From assembly GCA_037013685.1 (NCBI GenBank), contig CM072919.1:497616-561615 (forward strand): 64,000 bases of DNA, written 5' to 3'. The notes under the pieces were generated by a model. It was not told the origin of the DNA. It worked only from the letters and a program-made list of their open reading frames with translations, and made no database searches. Source of the stretch: Acridotheres tristis. Lineage: Eukaryota; Chordata; Aves; Passeriformes; Sturnidae. Shown one piece after another: positions 39,947 to 50,917 of the stretch. Made by a program: the position numbers and the translations under genes. Numbering within the stretch: position 1 is the first letter of the stretch; each line of letters opens with the position of its first letter.

Positions 39947-42900
39947 GGCTCTGCGTGGGCACATCAACAGCCACATCCCTGCTGCTGTGACCACCACACC
40001 AGGACATGCCACTTTGGCAGGTCCTGATGGTGCAGGCAGGGGTTCAGCAGCTGGAGAGAAGGGACAAGGATCCTCCAGCTGCAACATCTACTTGGAAGGG
40101 CAGAGGCACAGACTGTCCTGCATGACTCAGTCTGAGATGATGATCTGGACAGAAAGAAACTATGTTGTTTCTGTGCTAAATCTCCTGGCTTTTCTCCCCT
40201 CACCAAGTAAATTAGGATTAAAAATCTCCATTGCATGAACTAGAGGAGGGGGAGAAGGATGGCTGAGCTGATGGCCAAGTGGGTTTGGGCTCTATCAAGA
40301 ACCTGGTCCTGCCCTTTGGGTGTGGATCCTTCGGGATTTGTGTTTGGCTCCTGGCTTTTCAAGGGTTTTGAGAGTTTCTTGCCCTCTCCCTACTACTTCA
40401 GGAGGAGATTTCTTTGTTCCAAGATGGAGCTGTTTCCAGGGGAAGGAAAAGTGATTTTTGAAAGCAAATATCTCTGGGATGCTTTAAGAGTAGGGCACAA
40501 AATGACAACGGATTTCTGGAAGTCAATATTTCTGGGTGAGATTTTAACATACTTCTCCAGCCACGTCCCCCTCCCCCTCCACGCCCCATTCCTCTGACGT
40601 TTCCAAGTCTTTACCATGACACTGAAAGTATCAGCCTGACTTTATGGGGGAAGATCGAGAAGGAAAGTGCAGAGACCTGCCCTAGGGCAGAGGCGAAGCT
40701 GGGGGCGAGTCCACATTTGCCAGCCCTGGGCTATTACCATGACTGAGATTCTCCCTCCCTGCTCCGTGTATTCCCCTTCCCCGGGGCAACAGAATCGTCC
40801 AGCACCTTCCACTAACACGTCTGGGAATTAAATGCTGATTCTCCCAGCTCTGGAAGAAAGCACTTCACGCTGCCTAATTGCCTTTTCCCCTTGCAGCTGG
40901 ATAATCAGCTGCTGCTGCTGCCCCAGGAGGGGACCCGGCCTCAGGCAGAGCCCTCGGGGGCTCGGCCGCCCACCCCGGCTCCCAGCACCGTGGGATGAAT
41001 TCCCTTCCCCTGCTCTGTTCTCCGGGCTCTCCTCGGCGCTCCCGCGGTCTCTGTCCCTCTCTAGCGGCGGTGCCTCAGCAGCTGCCGGCAGCTTTGAACG
41101 GATTGGGCTTTAGAAATGCCAAAAAATTTACACCAGCAAATTCCAGGACAATGGAATTTGTCAAACAGTTGTGGTAAATCATTTCAACACCACTTTCAAT
41201 TCTGATAAAACCAGTTCATCTCCACTGACGTGTCTTGGGTTATTTTATGAGTGAACTCATAAAACAGCTCACCAGTTCACAATGAATGAGTTCAGCTCTG
41301 TCCCAATGGGAGGTTTTGACCCATCTGGAATGATTCAGTTTGGAGTCTCCACGTCCAAGTGATTTTAAAACCATCAGTGTAGTTCACCGGCATTTCAGAC
41401 TGTGAGTAAAGAAACTGCATTTTCCAGGGCTCTGTTTCCAGCAGAGCTTTTATCATCAGGTTGGCTTCCTTGCTTTGATTGGGAGGGCTGGAACAGAGAC
41501 CCCCGAGGTCCCTCCCAGCCTGGGTTACTCTGACTCCCTGCCCTCTGGCTAGGAGACATTTCCCTGTACATTGAGGTGGTTCCCATCCTCAGCCACGAAC
41601 TCAGCAGAGAATTACTATGTGGTAAAGGGCCAGCAACAGGAAACTCAACCCCAAAACGCAATCCCAATATTCCCAAAGGCAGAGGCTTAGCTCAGCAGAC
41701 TGGGAGCCTTGAGCTTGGACATTGGTGCTGGTCACACAAGAGCACTCGTTCCCATATTCCCAGAGGAGGGAGCAGGGGAGGGAGAAGAGCCCTCCCTTAT
41801 TCATAAGTGCACTGTAGGTTGGGTCAGAGCATTTCTCCTTGTTGATCATGTCCCAGGGAGAGTTTGGAAAGAAAGTTTATAGGGCAAGGAGCCAAAGACA
41901 TTCCTCGGGACAGGTGCTGCAGTGGCAGCCCTCGAGTACCTCCACCTCCCCAAGGCCTTCGAGGAGCAGGAACTGCTCCAGGTGCAGGCAGGTCCGCTCC
42001 CAGCAGGATCCCCTGGGGCAGGGATCACTGGGACAGGAACCCCTGGGGCAGGAACTCGGGGCTCTCACCTGCAGTGGCACAGGACAGGGCCAGGGGACAC
42101 GCCTGCATAAAAACACAGCACAGGGAACAACCTCCAGCATCAGCTCCCGACACAAACCTCCCCTGACCTGGAACTGTTCAGCTTTTACTCCTCTCTCTCA
42201 TCCTGCCTGCCTGGAGGACGCTGCACCAGCAGTGTCACGGTGCTGATAACAATGGGACAAATGATAACAAGATTTGTCTTAGCTACAGGTGATCCCTCAC
42301 AGGACACATACGTGCAGCACCCACAGAGTTTCCACCCTTCTCCAGGGTCTTTTATCCTGGTGGAGATGGGACTTTAGGCAATGTCAGCTCTCCTGGGGTC
42401 AGGACAGCACTACAGCCATGTCTCCAAATGCACAGGCTCTGCTGAGTCCCTCCTAAGAGTAACACATAGCACATCAGTGGGAATGACACCCTGCCAGCCT
42501 TGCTCAAAGAGGAAGAAGCAGGTCATCAACCTCTGCACCTCTGAGAGCAGATCTCAGGTACAGCAGAGGTAGCTGAAAGAGCAGCTGGGCTGTGAACAGC
42601 CAGAACCATGCTCAGGTGCTGCTGGGGCAGCCGGGTGGGCACTGCCACAGCTCCTTCCCTGGCTGAGCTCTGGCCCTTCCTCTGCCCTGGGGTATCCAGC
42701 ACTGCTGGAGAATTTCCATCTGTCTCACCTGCACAAACCACTGCTCAGGTCAGGGGAGGATGAGGTGAGGGATTTTCTCAGAAGCCAAAAGCAGATCTTT
42801 TAAAACTTGTGTAAAACCATAGCTCCAGTCACCAGTACCTGACCCTCCCCCTGCCCCAAGCACTCATCTTCCTGCTCCTTAGTAAATCAGGCATGGAGGA

Positions 42901-43024
42901 CTGTCTGGAGAGCCCTGGGAGCTGCGGTGGAGGGAGCTGATTCCCTGGGATGGGCAGCTGGAGAGCTGGACAAACATCACACTAACAGGACTGCCAGAGA
43001 CATGCACAGCGCTGGTGGTGGAGA

Positions 43025-43151
43025 CAAATTGAGTGCAGGACTGGGTTTGCTGAGACCACACACTTGGGAGGAACTGCTGATGTTCTCAAGGACAGAGACA
43101 CCCTGACAAATGTGAGGATTGGGAAATTCCCAAAGGTGTGATGTTTAACAG
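43025..43151 (+). mobile_element. Short CR1 LINE fragment
   Basis: The segment 'gggtttgctgagaccacacac' followed by 'ttgggaggaactgctgatg' corresponds to the part of CR1 just after the reverse transcriptase core. From 43065 to 43151 it is identical, by eye, to the reverse complement of 63914-64000. It stops abruptly at 43151. Confidence 0.7.
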
Positions 43152-43334
43152 TTCCCAGCTTATCAGCCATTCCAGTGGAGAACCCTGTGGATGCTCCTCA
43201 CCCACAGCAGGGCACAGACAGCTGGCACTTGGCAAAGGACACTGTGCCAGCTGAAGGCACTGTTAACCCCTGTTCTCCCATGCTGCCTTACAAGCTGTGA
43301 TTTTTATTTTTAGGCAAATATTTTATATATATAT

Positions 43335-44695
43335 CTTGATGATTTTTTGAGCATTCCTGGGGACCCAAAGAGGCTGCAGCTGACTGAAAGCTGGTGAATG
43401 TTGTCCTGATTTTCAAGAATAAGAAGGAGGATCCCAAAAACCGGTCTGTCAGTGTCATTTCAGTTCTTGGTAAAATTATGGAGATTATTCTGGGAGGTGT
43501 TGAAAAACACCTGGAAGACAATATAGTCACTGGTCACAGCCAGCACGACTTCCTGAAAGTCCTGTTTGTCATACCTTTTATGACAAGGTGATCCACCTCG
43601 TTGACCCAGGAAAGCCAGCTGATGTAATTTTTTTGAATTTCAGTAAAGGTTTCAATACTGTCTCTCCCAGGGTCCTTATGGACAAACTGTCCATCCCACA
43701 GCTGGATAAACACATCAAGGGATGGGTGAGCAACAGGCACAAAGGGTGACATCAGGCTGGCACTAGTCACCAGTGTGGTTCTGCAGGGCTCCATCCTGTG
43801 CTCTTCAACATAAATGTCTCAGATGGAAGGGACGCCGAGCATGTTTACAGATGGTACAAAACTGGGAGGAGCTGCTGACTCCCTGAAAGGCAGGGAAGCA
43901 CTGCAGAGACCTCAATAAATCAGAGGGCTGGATCGTCACCAAACATATGAAGGTCAACAAGGGCAAGTGTTGGATCCTGCCCTGGGATGGGGCAGCCCTG
44001 GGTGCAGGGACAGGCTGGGAATGAGAGGCTGGAGAGCAGCGCCGTGGGAAGGGACCTGGGGGTCCTGGTGGGTGGCAAGTTGGATCTGAGTCACTGCTGG
44101 CAGCCCAAAGGGCCACCGTGTCCTGGGGGACACCAGGCCCAGGGAGGGATTGTCCCACTCTGCTCTGCACTGGGGCAGCCTCACCTCCAGGGCTGGGGGC
44201 ACCTTGGGCACCACAGGATCAGAAGGACCCAGAGCTGTTGGAGTGTCTAAAGAAGAGCAACAAAGACAGTGAAGGGCTTGAGGGGAATCCATTTGAGGAG
44301 CAGCTGAGGGCACTTGGTCCTGTTCTCTGCAGGAGACTGAAGAGAGACCTCATTGCAGTTATACCTTCCTTGTGAGAGGAAGAGGAGAGGCAGACACTGA
44401 TCTCTCCTCTCTGGTGACAGTGACAGAACCTGAGGGAATGGGCTGAAGTCATGTCAGGGAGGTTGAAGGCTAGGGATTAAAAAAAGGTTCTTTCCCCAGA
44501 TGGTGATCAGGCACTGCCCAGGCTCCCCAGGGAATTGTCACAGCACCAAACCTGCCAGAGCTCCAGGAACATTTGGACAATGCTCTGGGGCACATGATGT
44601 GACTCTTGGGGATGGCTCTTGAATGGACTTGATGCAGGGCAGGGAGTTGGACTTGATGATCTTTGTGGGTCCCTTCCCTCAGCATATTCTGTGAT
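43335..44695 (+). mobile_element. Long CR1 LINE remnant with decayed reverse transcriptase and 3' end
   Basis: The frame at about 43394-43590 reads like CR1 reverse transcriptase (VLIFKNKKEDPKNRSVSVI, then SVLGKIMEIILGGVEKHLED and GHSQHDF), followed by further CR1 segments (CTGGCACTAGTCACCAGTGTG region, then CTGGGAGGAGCTGCTGACTC). The 3' UTR continues to 'ccttccctcagcatattctgtgattatat' at about 44695. Frames are interrupted, so the element is dead. It is the longest CR1 copy in the window. Confidence 0.88.
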
Positions 44696-45354
44696 TATAT
44701 TTTCATCATTATTTATTCTTCTGAAGTTGTTGTCCCTGAAGCTGAAAAGGTGCCACTGCTTTTAACAGCTTTTAATTTGGATATGATAATTTTATCATTC
44801 CTAACACAAGAAGTTGGTGTCTGGGAAACACTAAAGGTTAAATTTGTACAAGTGCTGCTCTCGTGCACTGAAAAACCCTAAGAAACCTCAGAATGTGAAG
44901 CTGTTGTGTCCTTACAGCCACTGCAAAATGGAACCAGGCCCACAGGCTGCCCCTGAAGGCCACAGATTTTTTTCTGATGAACAAATGGAGCTACTTTCTA
45001 TTTCCTCTGCTTTCTCTACTTTTACAGGGCAGCTTGTTGTCCTGCTGATAGCACTTACAACATCAATCCTGGGAAGCAAAAGTCTGCAGTCATCCTGAAC
45101 TTACGCAGCAATAAACAGGGGATTTAAACACAGAATGCATGTGCATCTCAGGTCCAGGAAACTGAGCTCCTTTGTGCAAAGGAACAGACCCAGGGGTCAG
45201 GCTACTCATCAATTCCTACAAAAGACGTTGAACTGTTGGATTATCTGGGCAACAAGTCCCCAGCAAATTTCTGTCCTTAATCCCCCAAGGGAAAAGTCAC
45301 TTGGAAAACTTCAATATAAAAAAGCCAGCCAAGGGATGAGCAGGATGTGAGTGT

Positions 45355-45537
45355 GGAAGCATCAAGAATCTTGGTTTCTGGACAGTGAAGGGGAACTCAG
45401 AGGAGCTGTAGCTGTCCCATCCCCGGAATTGCTCAAGGCCAGGCTGGACAGGGCTTGGAGTGACCTAGTGGAAAGTGTCTGGTGGAACAAGATGAGCTTT
45501 AAGGTCCCTTCCAATCCAAACTCCACGATTCTATCAA
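45355..45537 (+). mobile_element. CR1 LINE 3'-terminal fragment
   Basis: Shows 'gctgtagctgtcccatcccc', 'caaggccaggctggacaggg' and the CR1 end block 'gctttaaggtcccttccaat' followed by 'caaactccacgattctat'. Truncated at the 5' side, no coding capacity. Confidence 0.85.
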
Positions 45538-47791
45538 CTCACCGTGCCCAACGTGGAGGAAACGGCTCTGCCTCCTGCAGCAGCCCCTTCTGCAAACAGA
45601 TTCCCTTGCTCCTCCACTCAGCGACAGCTCCTGCACCTGCAGTCACAAATCACCAAGGCCAGCATTACCCTGGTTACAATTCCCCACATTTTCTGCATGA
45701 GCTGGGATGAAGCACTGAGTGCCCAGCACAGCTCCAGCTGCTCCCCATCTTGAACTAAACGGCTCCAGCACAAAGAAGAGATTTAGTTATAGATGGACAT
45801 GACACATCTGACCCTGGCCGGGTGGGATGAACAGCCTGTGTCGTTACTCCAGGAAAATACTCTGGTTTATCTGCTTTCTTCTACTTCCACCTTACTGCAG
45901 AGCTGGGTAAAAGGAGTCCTCCCACAGCACAAAGGAGCTCATGGGCACCCCCCAGATTCCTGCACAGCAGCTTCCCCTGACACAAACCCCACACTGCTGC
46001 CCAAGTGCAGACACTCCTCTGTACTGTTCACTGGGGAAAGCAAACACCGACCACAGCAGCATCACATGTGAGCAGAGCCCACCACAGCCCCATACCACAC
46101 CCCCTCTGCTCTCCCACGCCAGAGGCCAAAGTAGTGCCAAGGACAAGGAAAAAGGAACTTACTGGCAAAGATGGAAACCTGCAAGAGCCCTGCGTGGAAG
46201 ACCGCAGCTCGTGGGTCCTGCATGCTGCACCTTGGGAAGCACAGGAAAGTCTCCAGGACCTCTGATACTTATACTTGCCCTCCCTGGCAGATGAGAAGGT
46301 GAACAGCTCCGAGCCAGATGGGTTCACATATCCCAGCAAATGTCCCCTGACTGTGATCTGAACAAACACCTCGGCAACCTGGGAAATGAGCATCTCTCCC
46401 ACATGATCAGGATTGTGCTCCCAGCCTGATCAGGCTTGGATCAGCCTCCCTGCAAACTTACAAGTGTTTTTTGAGAGCCACTGGATTTGCTGACAGCCTG
46501 GGGAAGCTCCCTTGGGGGTCTTTGCTCTTAACACCACTTCCAAACTAATTTAAGTCTGTGATGACTGGGAGCCACTCTCAAATACCCTCATTCGAAAGAA
46601 CATGCATCCTCAACCCTCCTTCATCCCATTCAATGGTTTTGTCTGGTGACAACCCTGTCCTGTTCCTCCTCACTTGGCACTTGGACAATGCTGGCAACAC
46701 AGCAGGACATGTCACAGCAGTGATGGCAGCGTGTCCCTCACAGCCACACAGTTGTGCTGTTAACTCCACATAGGAAAGCACTACTCAAAGAAGGAAAGCT
46801 CTGGTCACCAGAGTCCTGGAAGCAGCAGAGGCAGCGCTGGTGCCTGTGTGCTGTCAGGGGCTCTCAGACACAGCTGATGGCAGTGGTGCTCCTGAGCACA
46901 GGATCACCACAGAACTCGGGCTCTCCGCACCAACTCATCCAGCGAATGATCCAGCTCCCAGGGAAACCTCTGTGCCAGATTCAGGAGTGACAGCACACAA
47001 GAGAGCACTGATGGCAGCATGGACACTCCTCTGGCATTCAAAATGAGGTTCAGGGGGTTGGGCTGGTTTTTTTTCCCTACAACTACCTACAAGTGCAACA
47101 ATCATAGACACTTGGAGAAGCTACACAGCCATCAGAACAAGCTGAGTTCCCTGGAGCTCATCCCCAGTTCTAGGTGGACAACTGGGTTTCTCTGGAATGG
47201 ATACCTTGAGAAAACAATTAGCAAAACCAAAATGCTAGAGAAAGCATCCTATCAAAACCACACCATTTACCACCATGTTTGTACATGGTTCCTGTAGTCT
47301 GTACAGGAACCCCAGCTCAGAGCAGAAATCAGCACAGCTGCTTAACAACAACAACAAAAACAACAACGATAACAACGGCAACAATTTAATTGTGTTAAGA
47401 GACAAACATATCTAACAAAACTCACACTTCCATAAAAAAATTCCTTGTGCCTGGGCACCTGAGCCAAGCCACTCTCTGTTCACAGCTCTGTGGTGCTGCA
47501 GAGTACCCAGAGAGGCTGGAACTGCTCCTGGGAGTAACTGCTGTGTAACCTGGCCAGAGCAGAGCTGCACTGCAGCCACATGGGAAGGGACATACAAAAC
47601 AGTTATTAAAAAATATGCATTTTAAATAAAGAATTTACAACAACTTCAACTTTATACAAAATATCATGGTTGCCATGTCTTAATTTCAGTGTCTCAATTC
47701 TAGAAATTACTTTTGAACTCTCAGCATCCTGTTTTCCATTTCACACCACCTCTGCAGTGTCTTTCTCCAGAGAGTTCTGTCTCCGTCCAGC

Positions 47792-49472
47792 TCAGTCCAA
47801 AGTACCTGAAAAGGAAAAAACACGTTATAGTCTCAGGAATCAGAAGCGCAGTTTTGTAAATAAATCTTGTTAACTAGCTGGCAAAAGAAAGTACAGTAAC
47901 TTTATGCAAATCTCACACGAATAAAACCAAATCTAACAAAAAAAACTACTGCACATGCCTCAGGGTCCAGCTGAGCCATTCCAGTGCTCAGAGGGGCATT
48001 GCAAGCCACGCTAGGAATTACTGAGGATGTGGAAGCAGAGAGCTTTGCAAATGATTCAGTTTTTTGTCTCCTAAGAAGGTGAGTACACAAAATACTGAAA
48101 TCAAGTAGAAACTCACCTTCCAAAAAAGCAAATTCATCAATAGCTTCAATGGCATTATCTAAAAAGCAAAGTGAGAACAATTAAAATAGATAAACCAACT
48201 CCCTATTTGCATCTGTTTCAAACTGCAGCATTTGAAATTACATCACAGCACAGTGACCAATTTCAAAGAGATTTACTTGTTTTGGACATGGTGTGTGGAA
48301 TTATTAGTGTAGTCTTTGGTAGAACTTCTTCTCTCCCATCGTCGGGAAAGAAAGAATAAATCCAGAATTACTTCAGCACCTCCACACAGGTGGAAAAATC
48401 CCCCATTGCAGTAACCCTCTGCTAAGGCCAGCACAGAACATGCTCCCATACCCAGGTCTTTTCTTTGCAGGGTTTTCCTTTTTCCTTGCTGGGCATACAC
48501 GTAAGCATCTTTGGCTATGGTTTCAACAAACAGCTCCTGCAAGGCCAAACAGGACAGGTTCACATAGGAGATGAGAGAATATCCTGAGGAAAAAGAAAGG
48601 TCCTACAAGGCTTCACGATTAAGTCTTAATCTTCATCCTAGCATTACCCTTTCCCAGTAAACAGGTTTGCAAATACCAAAGGAAATGGCTGGACAGTGAT
48701 GTACAGGACAAGAAATGAGGGAGAGAGCTGGGAATGTGGGTTCCTCAAAACTCACATTCTCTGAGAGACCCACTCCACACCACGGGCTCCCAGGGAACCT
48801 TCTGAAGGGGAAAAGGTGTCCTGTGCTCAGGAGATGAATCATGAAATTCTTCAGGTGGAGAAAACCTCTGAGATCATTGTGTCCAACCATCAACCCAGCA
48901 CCACCTCCACGTTCACTCTCCATGAAGGAATTTCCCCAATATCCTAAACTTCCCCTGGCGCAGCCTGCGGCTGTTTCCTCTTGTACTGTGCCTTCTTGCT
49001 TGGGAAAAGCGACCGACCCCCCCCACCCCCGGGCTGTCCTCTCCTGTCAGGGAGTTGTGCAGAGCCACAAGGGCCCCCCTGAGCCTCCTTTTCTCCAGCC
49101 TGAGCCCCCTTCCAGCTCCCTCAGCCACTCCCGCTGCTCCAGACCCTTTCCCAGCTCTGCCCGGCCGCAGCCGCCCCGCGGCTCCCTGAGCTCTCGGGCA
49201 AGACCGAGCAGCATCCCCGCATCCCGCCGCGTTCCAGCCCCCAGGACCCCCGGGCCGCCCCTCACCGTGGCCCGCGCCAGGACGAACACGGCCTCCTGGC
49301 TGGCCAGGGTGACGTCCGGGTCCGCCTTCACCAGTGCCTTCACCCGCGCCAGCGGCAGCCGGGCCAGCCGGGCCGGCCCCGGGCCCTGCGGCCCCGCGCC
49401 CGCCGCCTCCTCCCCGGGCGCCGCCGCCTCCGCGGGCCCCGGCCCCGGTCCCGGCACGGCCGCCGCCGCCAT
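47792..49472 (-). CDS. POLE4: DNA polymerase epsilon subunit 4, 4 exons
   Basis: Exons in transcription order: 49472-49266, 48536-48452, 48158-48117 and 47805-47792, all GT-AG and in phase, 115 residues (117 in human). POLE4 is a small histone-fold subunit of the leading-strand replicase DNA polymerase epsilon; it pairs with POLE3 and binds DNA and histones H3-H4. Seen: an Ala/Pro/Gly-rich N-terminus; the highly conserved RLPLARVKALVKADPDVTLA; ELFVETIAKDAYVYAQQGKR; KTLQRKDLDNAIEAIDEFAF and the exact family ending LEGTLD. The last exon carries only four and a bit codons and the stop. The start MAAAAVPGPGPGP lies in a CpG island. A CR1 fragment lies in intron 1. Human POLE4 is on 2p12, so its place here is unexpected. 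Confidence 0.97.
48845..49160 (-). mobile_element. CR1 LINE fragment in POLE4 intron 1
   Basis: On the plus strand, 'aaaacctctgagatcattgtgtccaaccatc' and 'aacccagcaccacc' are the reverse complement of a CR1 3' end; further CR1 landmarks ('gagccacaagggcccccctgag', 'ctcccttcagccactcc' type) follow to about 49150. It ends roughly 100 bp short of POLE4 exon 1. Confidence 0.75.
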
Positions 49473-49620
49473 CCCGCCCGAGCGCTGCGCCTGCGCGGGG
49501 CCGGGGCCGGGGCCGGGGCCGGGGCCGGGCCGAGCTCGGCGGGGCCTCGCTGCATCCCCGAGCGCGGCCCCTCCTCCGGCCCTTCCCGCCACCGACACAC
49601 GGCGCCTCACGTTCGCCTTC
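49200..49620 (-). promoter_or_regulatory. CpG island and promoter of POLE4, with a (GGGGCC)5 tract
   Basis: CpG-dense sequence covers POLE4 exon 1 and its upstream flank. Immediately upstream of the start codon, 49497-49526 is five perfect GGGGCC units plus a partial sixth on the plus strand (GGCCCC on the transcript strand). Such G-runs can form quadruplexes on the non-template or template strand. No TATA box is evident. Confidence 0.7.
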
Positions 49621-49894
49621 TTCCCATCCCCAAACACCGTCCCTGATCCTCCCGTTCATCCTGTCCCCGGAGACACCCCCCAGACCCCATCCTTGTCCTC
49701 CCTAATGATGGCTCTCAGTGCCTCCCTGCCACCCCCGTGCCCCAGCACGGCTCTCGGGCCTCCCTCTCCCCGCAGACAGGGACGTGCCCTCCCCGTGGCA
49801 GCGGCAGGAGCAGTGGGGCAGGTGGGAGGTGGCTGTCACTGCTGTCCGCCCGTCCTGTGCTCCAGAGACAGCTCCCCGGGGGTCCAGTGTGAGA

Positions 49895-49995
49895 CATCCC
49901 ATCCCATCCCATCCCATCCCATCCCATCCCATCCCATCCCATCCCATCCCATCCCATCCCATCCCATCCCATCCCATCCCATCCCATCCCATCCC
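49895..49995 (+). repeat. (ATCCC)n microsatellite, about 20 copies
   Basis: An essentially perfect tandem array of the 5-base unit CATCC/ATCCC over about 100 bp (GGGAT on the other strand). It lies about 0.42 kb upstream of the POLE4 start. Like the GGGAA array it is a pentanucleotide with a G-triplet. Confidence 0.97.
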
Positions 49996-50880
49996 CAGCT
50001 GGTGGGATCAACCCCTCCAGTGCCCCCCTTGGGCACTCACCACCCTCCACAGGACCCCCAGCACCACCTTCCTTGGCCAACAAGTGCCCGCCCCAGCTTT
50101 CCCCATGTCCTCAGACTCTGTCATATCCTTAACTCATCTGCAGGCAGGAGCCACCTCGGGCGCTGCTGGTGGGACACGCTCCCAAAGGGCTGCAGGGACA
50201 CGCCAGTCCTAGAGCAGTGACACGAGCACCAACCAGCAGGCCAGAGCAGCCCTGCTTGACTCGACCTCTCAGACCATTCCTGCCTCAGAGGCAGTGAACA
50301 GCAGGACAGTCAGACACTGCGATGGCCTGACACAGCACTCTGCTGTGCACAGCTTCCCCTTGCTTCCCAGAAGAATTAGGCTCTTCAGCGAAGCTCATGT
50401 CCCGCGTTTTGGATACTCCAGGAAGCCACAACCCTCACCCAGATTTTCTGTGCTCCCATAGAGCTCAACTGTGCACCCTCTGCACCTCCTCGCTCTGCAA
50501 GTCCTGTGCAGCTTTGAGACCTGACCTGCAGAGGAGTCCTGGGCCGCCTCTATCAGACAAGGACGTTGCCCACCCACCTGATCCCATCCCCTCGCATCCC
50601 GAAGTCAGTTCCCAAAACTGGGGCTCTCCTCTGGATACGACTCTTACAGCCAGCAGGACCTGGTGGGCTGCAAGTGTCAAACAGCAGCAGAGCCAAACCA
50701 GTGGTGTACCAAGAGCTGCTCCTCCTCTTTCTCCTCCTCCTTGTGCGGTCTCACCATCAGGCAAAAGCAACTTCCTGGCGTTGCATACAGTTCCTCGCCA
50801 GCCGTTAGGAAAGAGCTGCTGGTCTCAAGGGAGGAGCCTCAGAGAGGCTTGTCCAGAATGCTTCGGGTGGTCTTTAGCAA
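49996..50880. other. Intergenic between divergent POLE4 and PRAM1-like genes
   Basis: No coding exon, repeat or RNA gene recognised. The promoter of the PRAM1-like gene probably lies towards the right-hand end, just before the candidate first exon ending at 50920. Confidence 0.4.
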
Positions 50881-50917
50881 GGAGGTGAGCACACAGGAAA
50901 GCATCCTCTGAAGGAAG

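Larger units (their letters stand above)
39180..47791. other. Gene-poor 8.6 kb between Pinhead candidate and POLE4
   Basis: Contains a GGGAA microsatellite and three CR1 fragments, listed separately, but no reading frame that I can assign. Upstream exons of the Pinhead candidate should lie in the first few kb. One weak possibility is the minus-strand stretch ending at a good donor (CTGCAG then GTGAGAG, about 42067-42072), but its protein has no clear signal peptide. A GC-rich patch lies at about 40900-41060. Confidence 0.4.

Noticed and set aside
39594..40087. Reading frames encoding GREGK or PSLPF repeats
   Set aside because: They are translations of the GGGAA microsatellite and have no start context or conserved flanks.
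41877..42155. Minus-strand ATG exon ending in a good donor as first exon of the Pinhead candidate
   Set aside because: The encoded N-terminus has no clear signal peptide and is interrupted by arginines and prolines; nothing links it to the downstream exons.
43394..43591. Open frame resembling a reverse transcriptase as a possible active gene
   Set aside because: It is a short, stop-interrupted piece of a CR1 LINE; flanking CR1 segments are decayed, so it is annotated as a mobile-element remnant.
49702..50083. Frames encoding GWDGM or HPIPS repeats
   Set aside because: They arise from the ATCCC microsatellite only.
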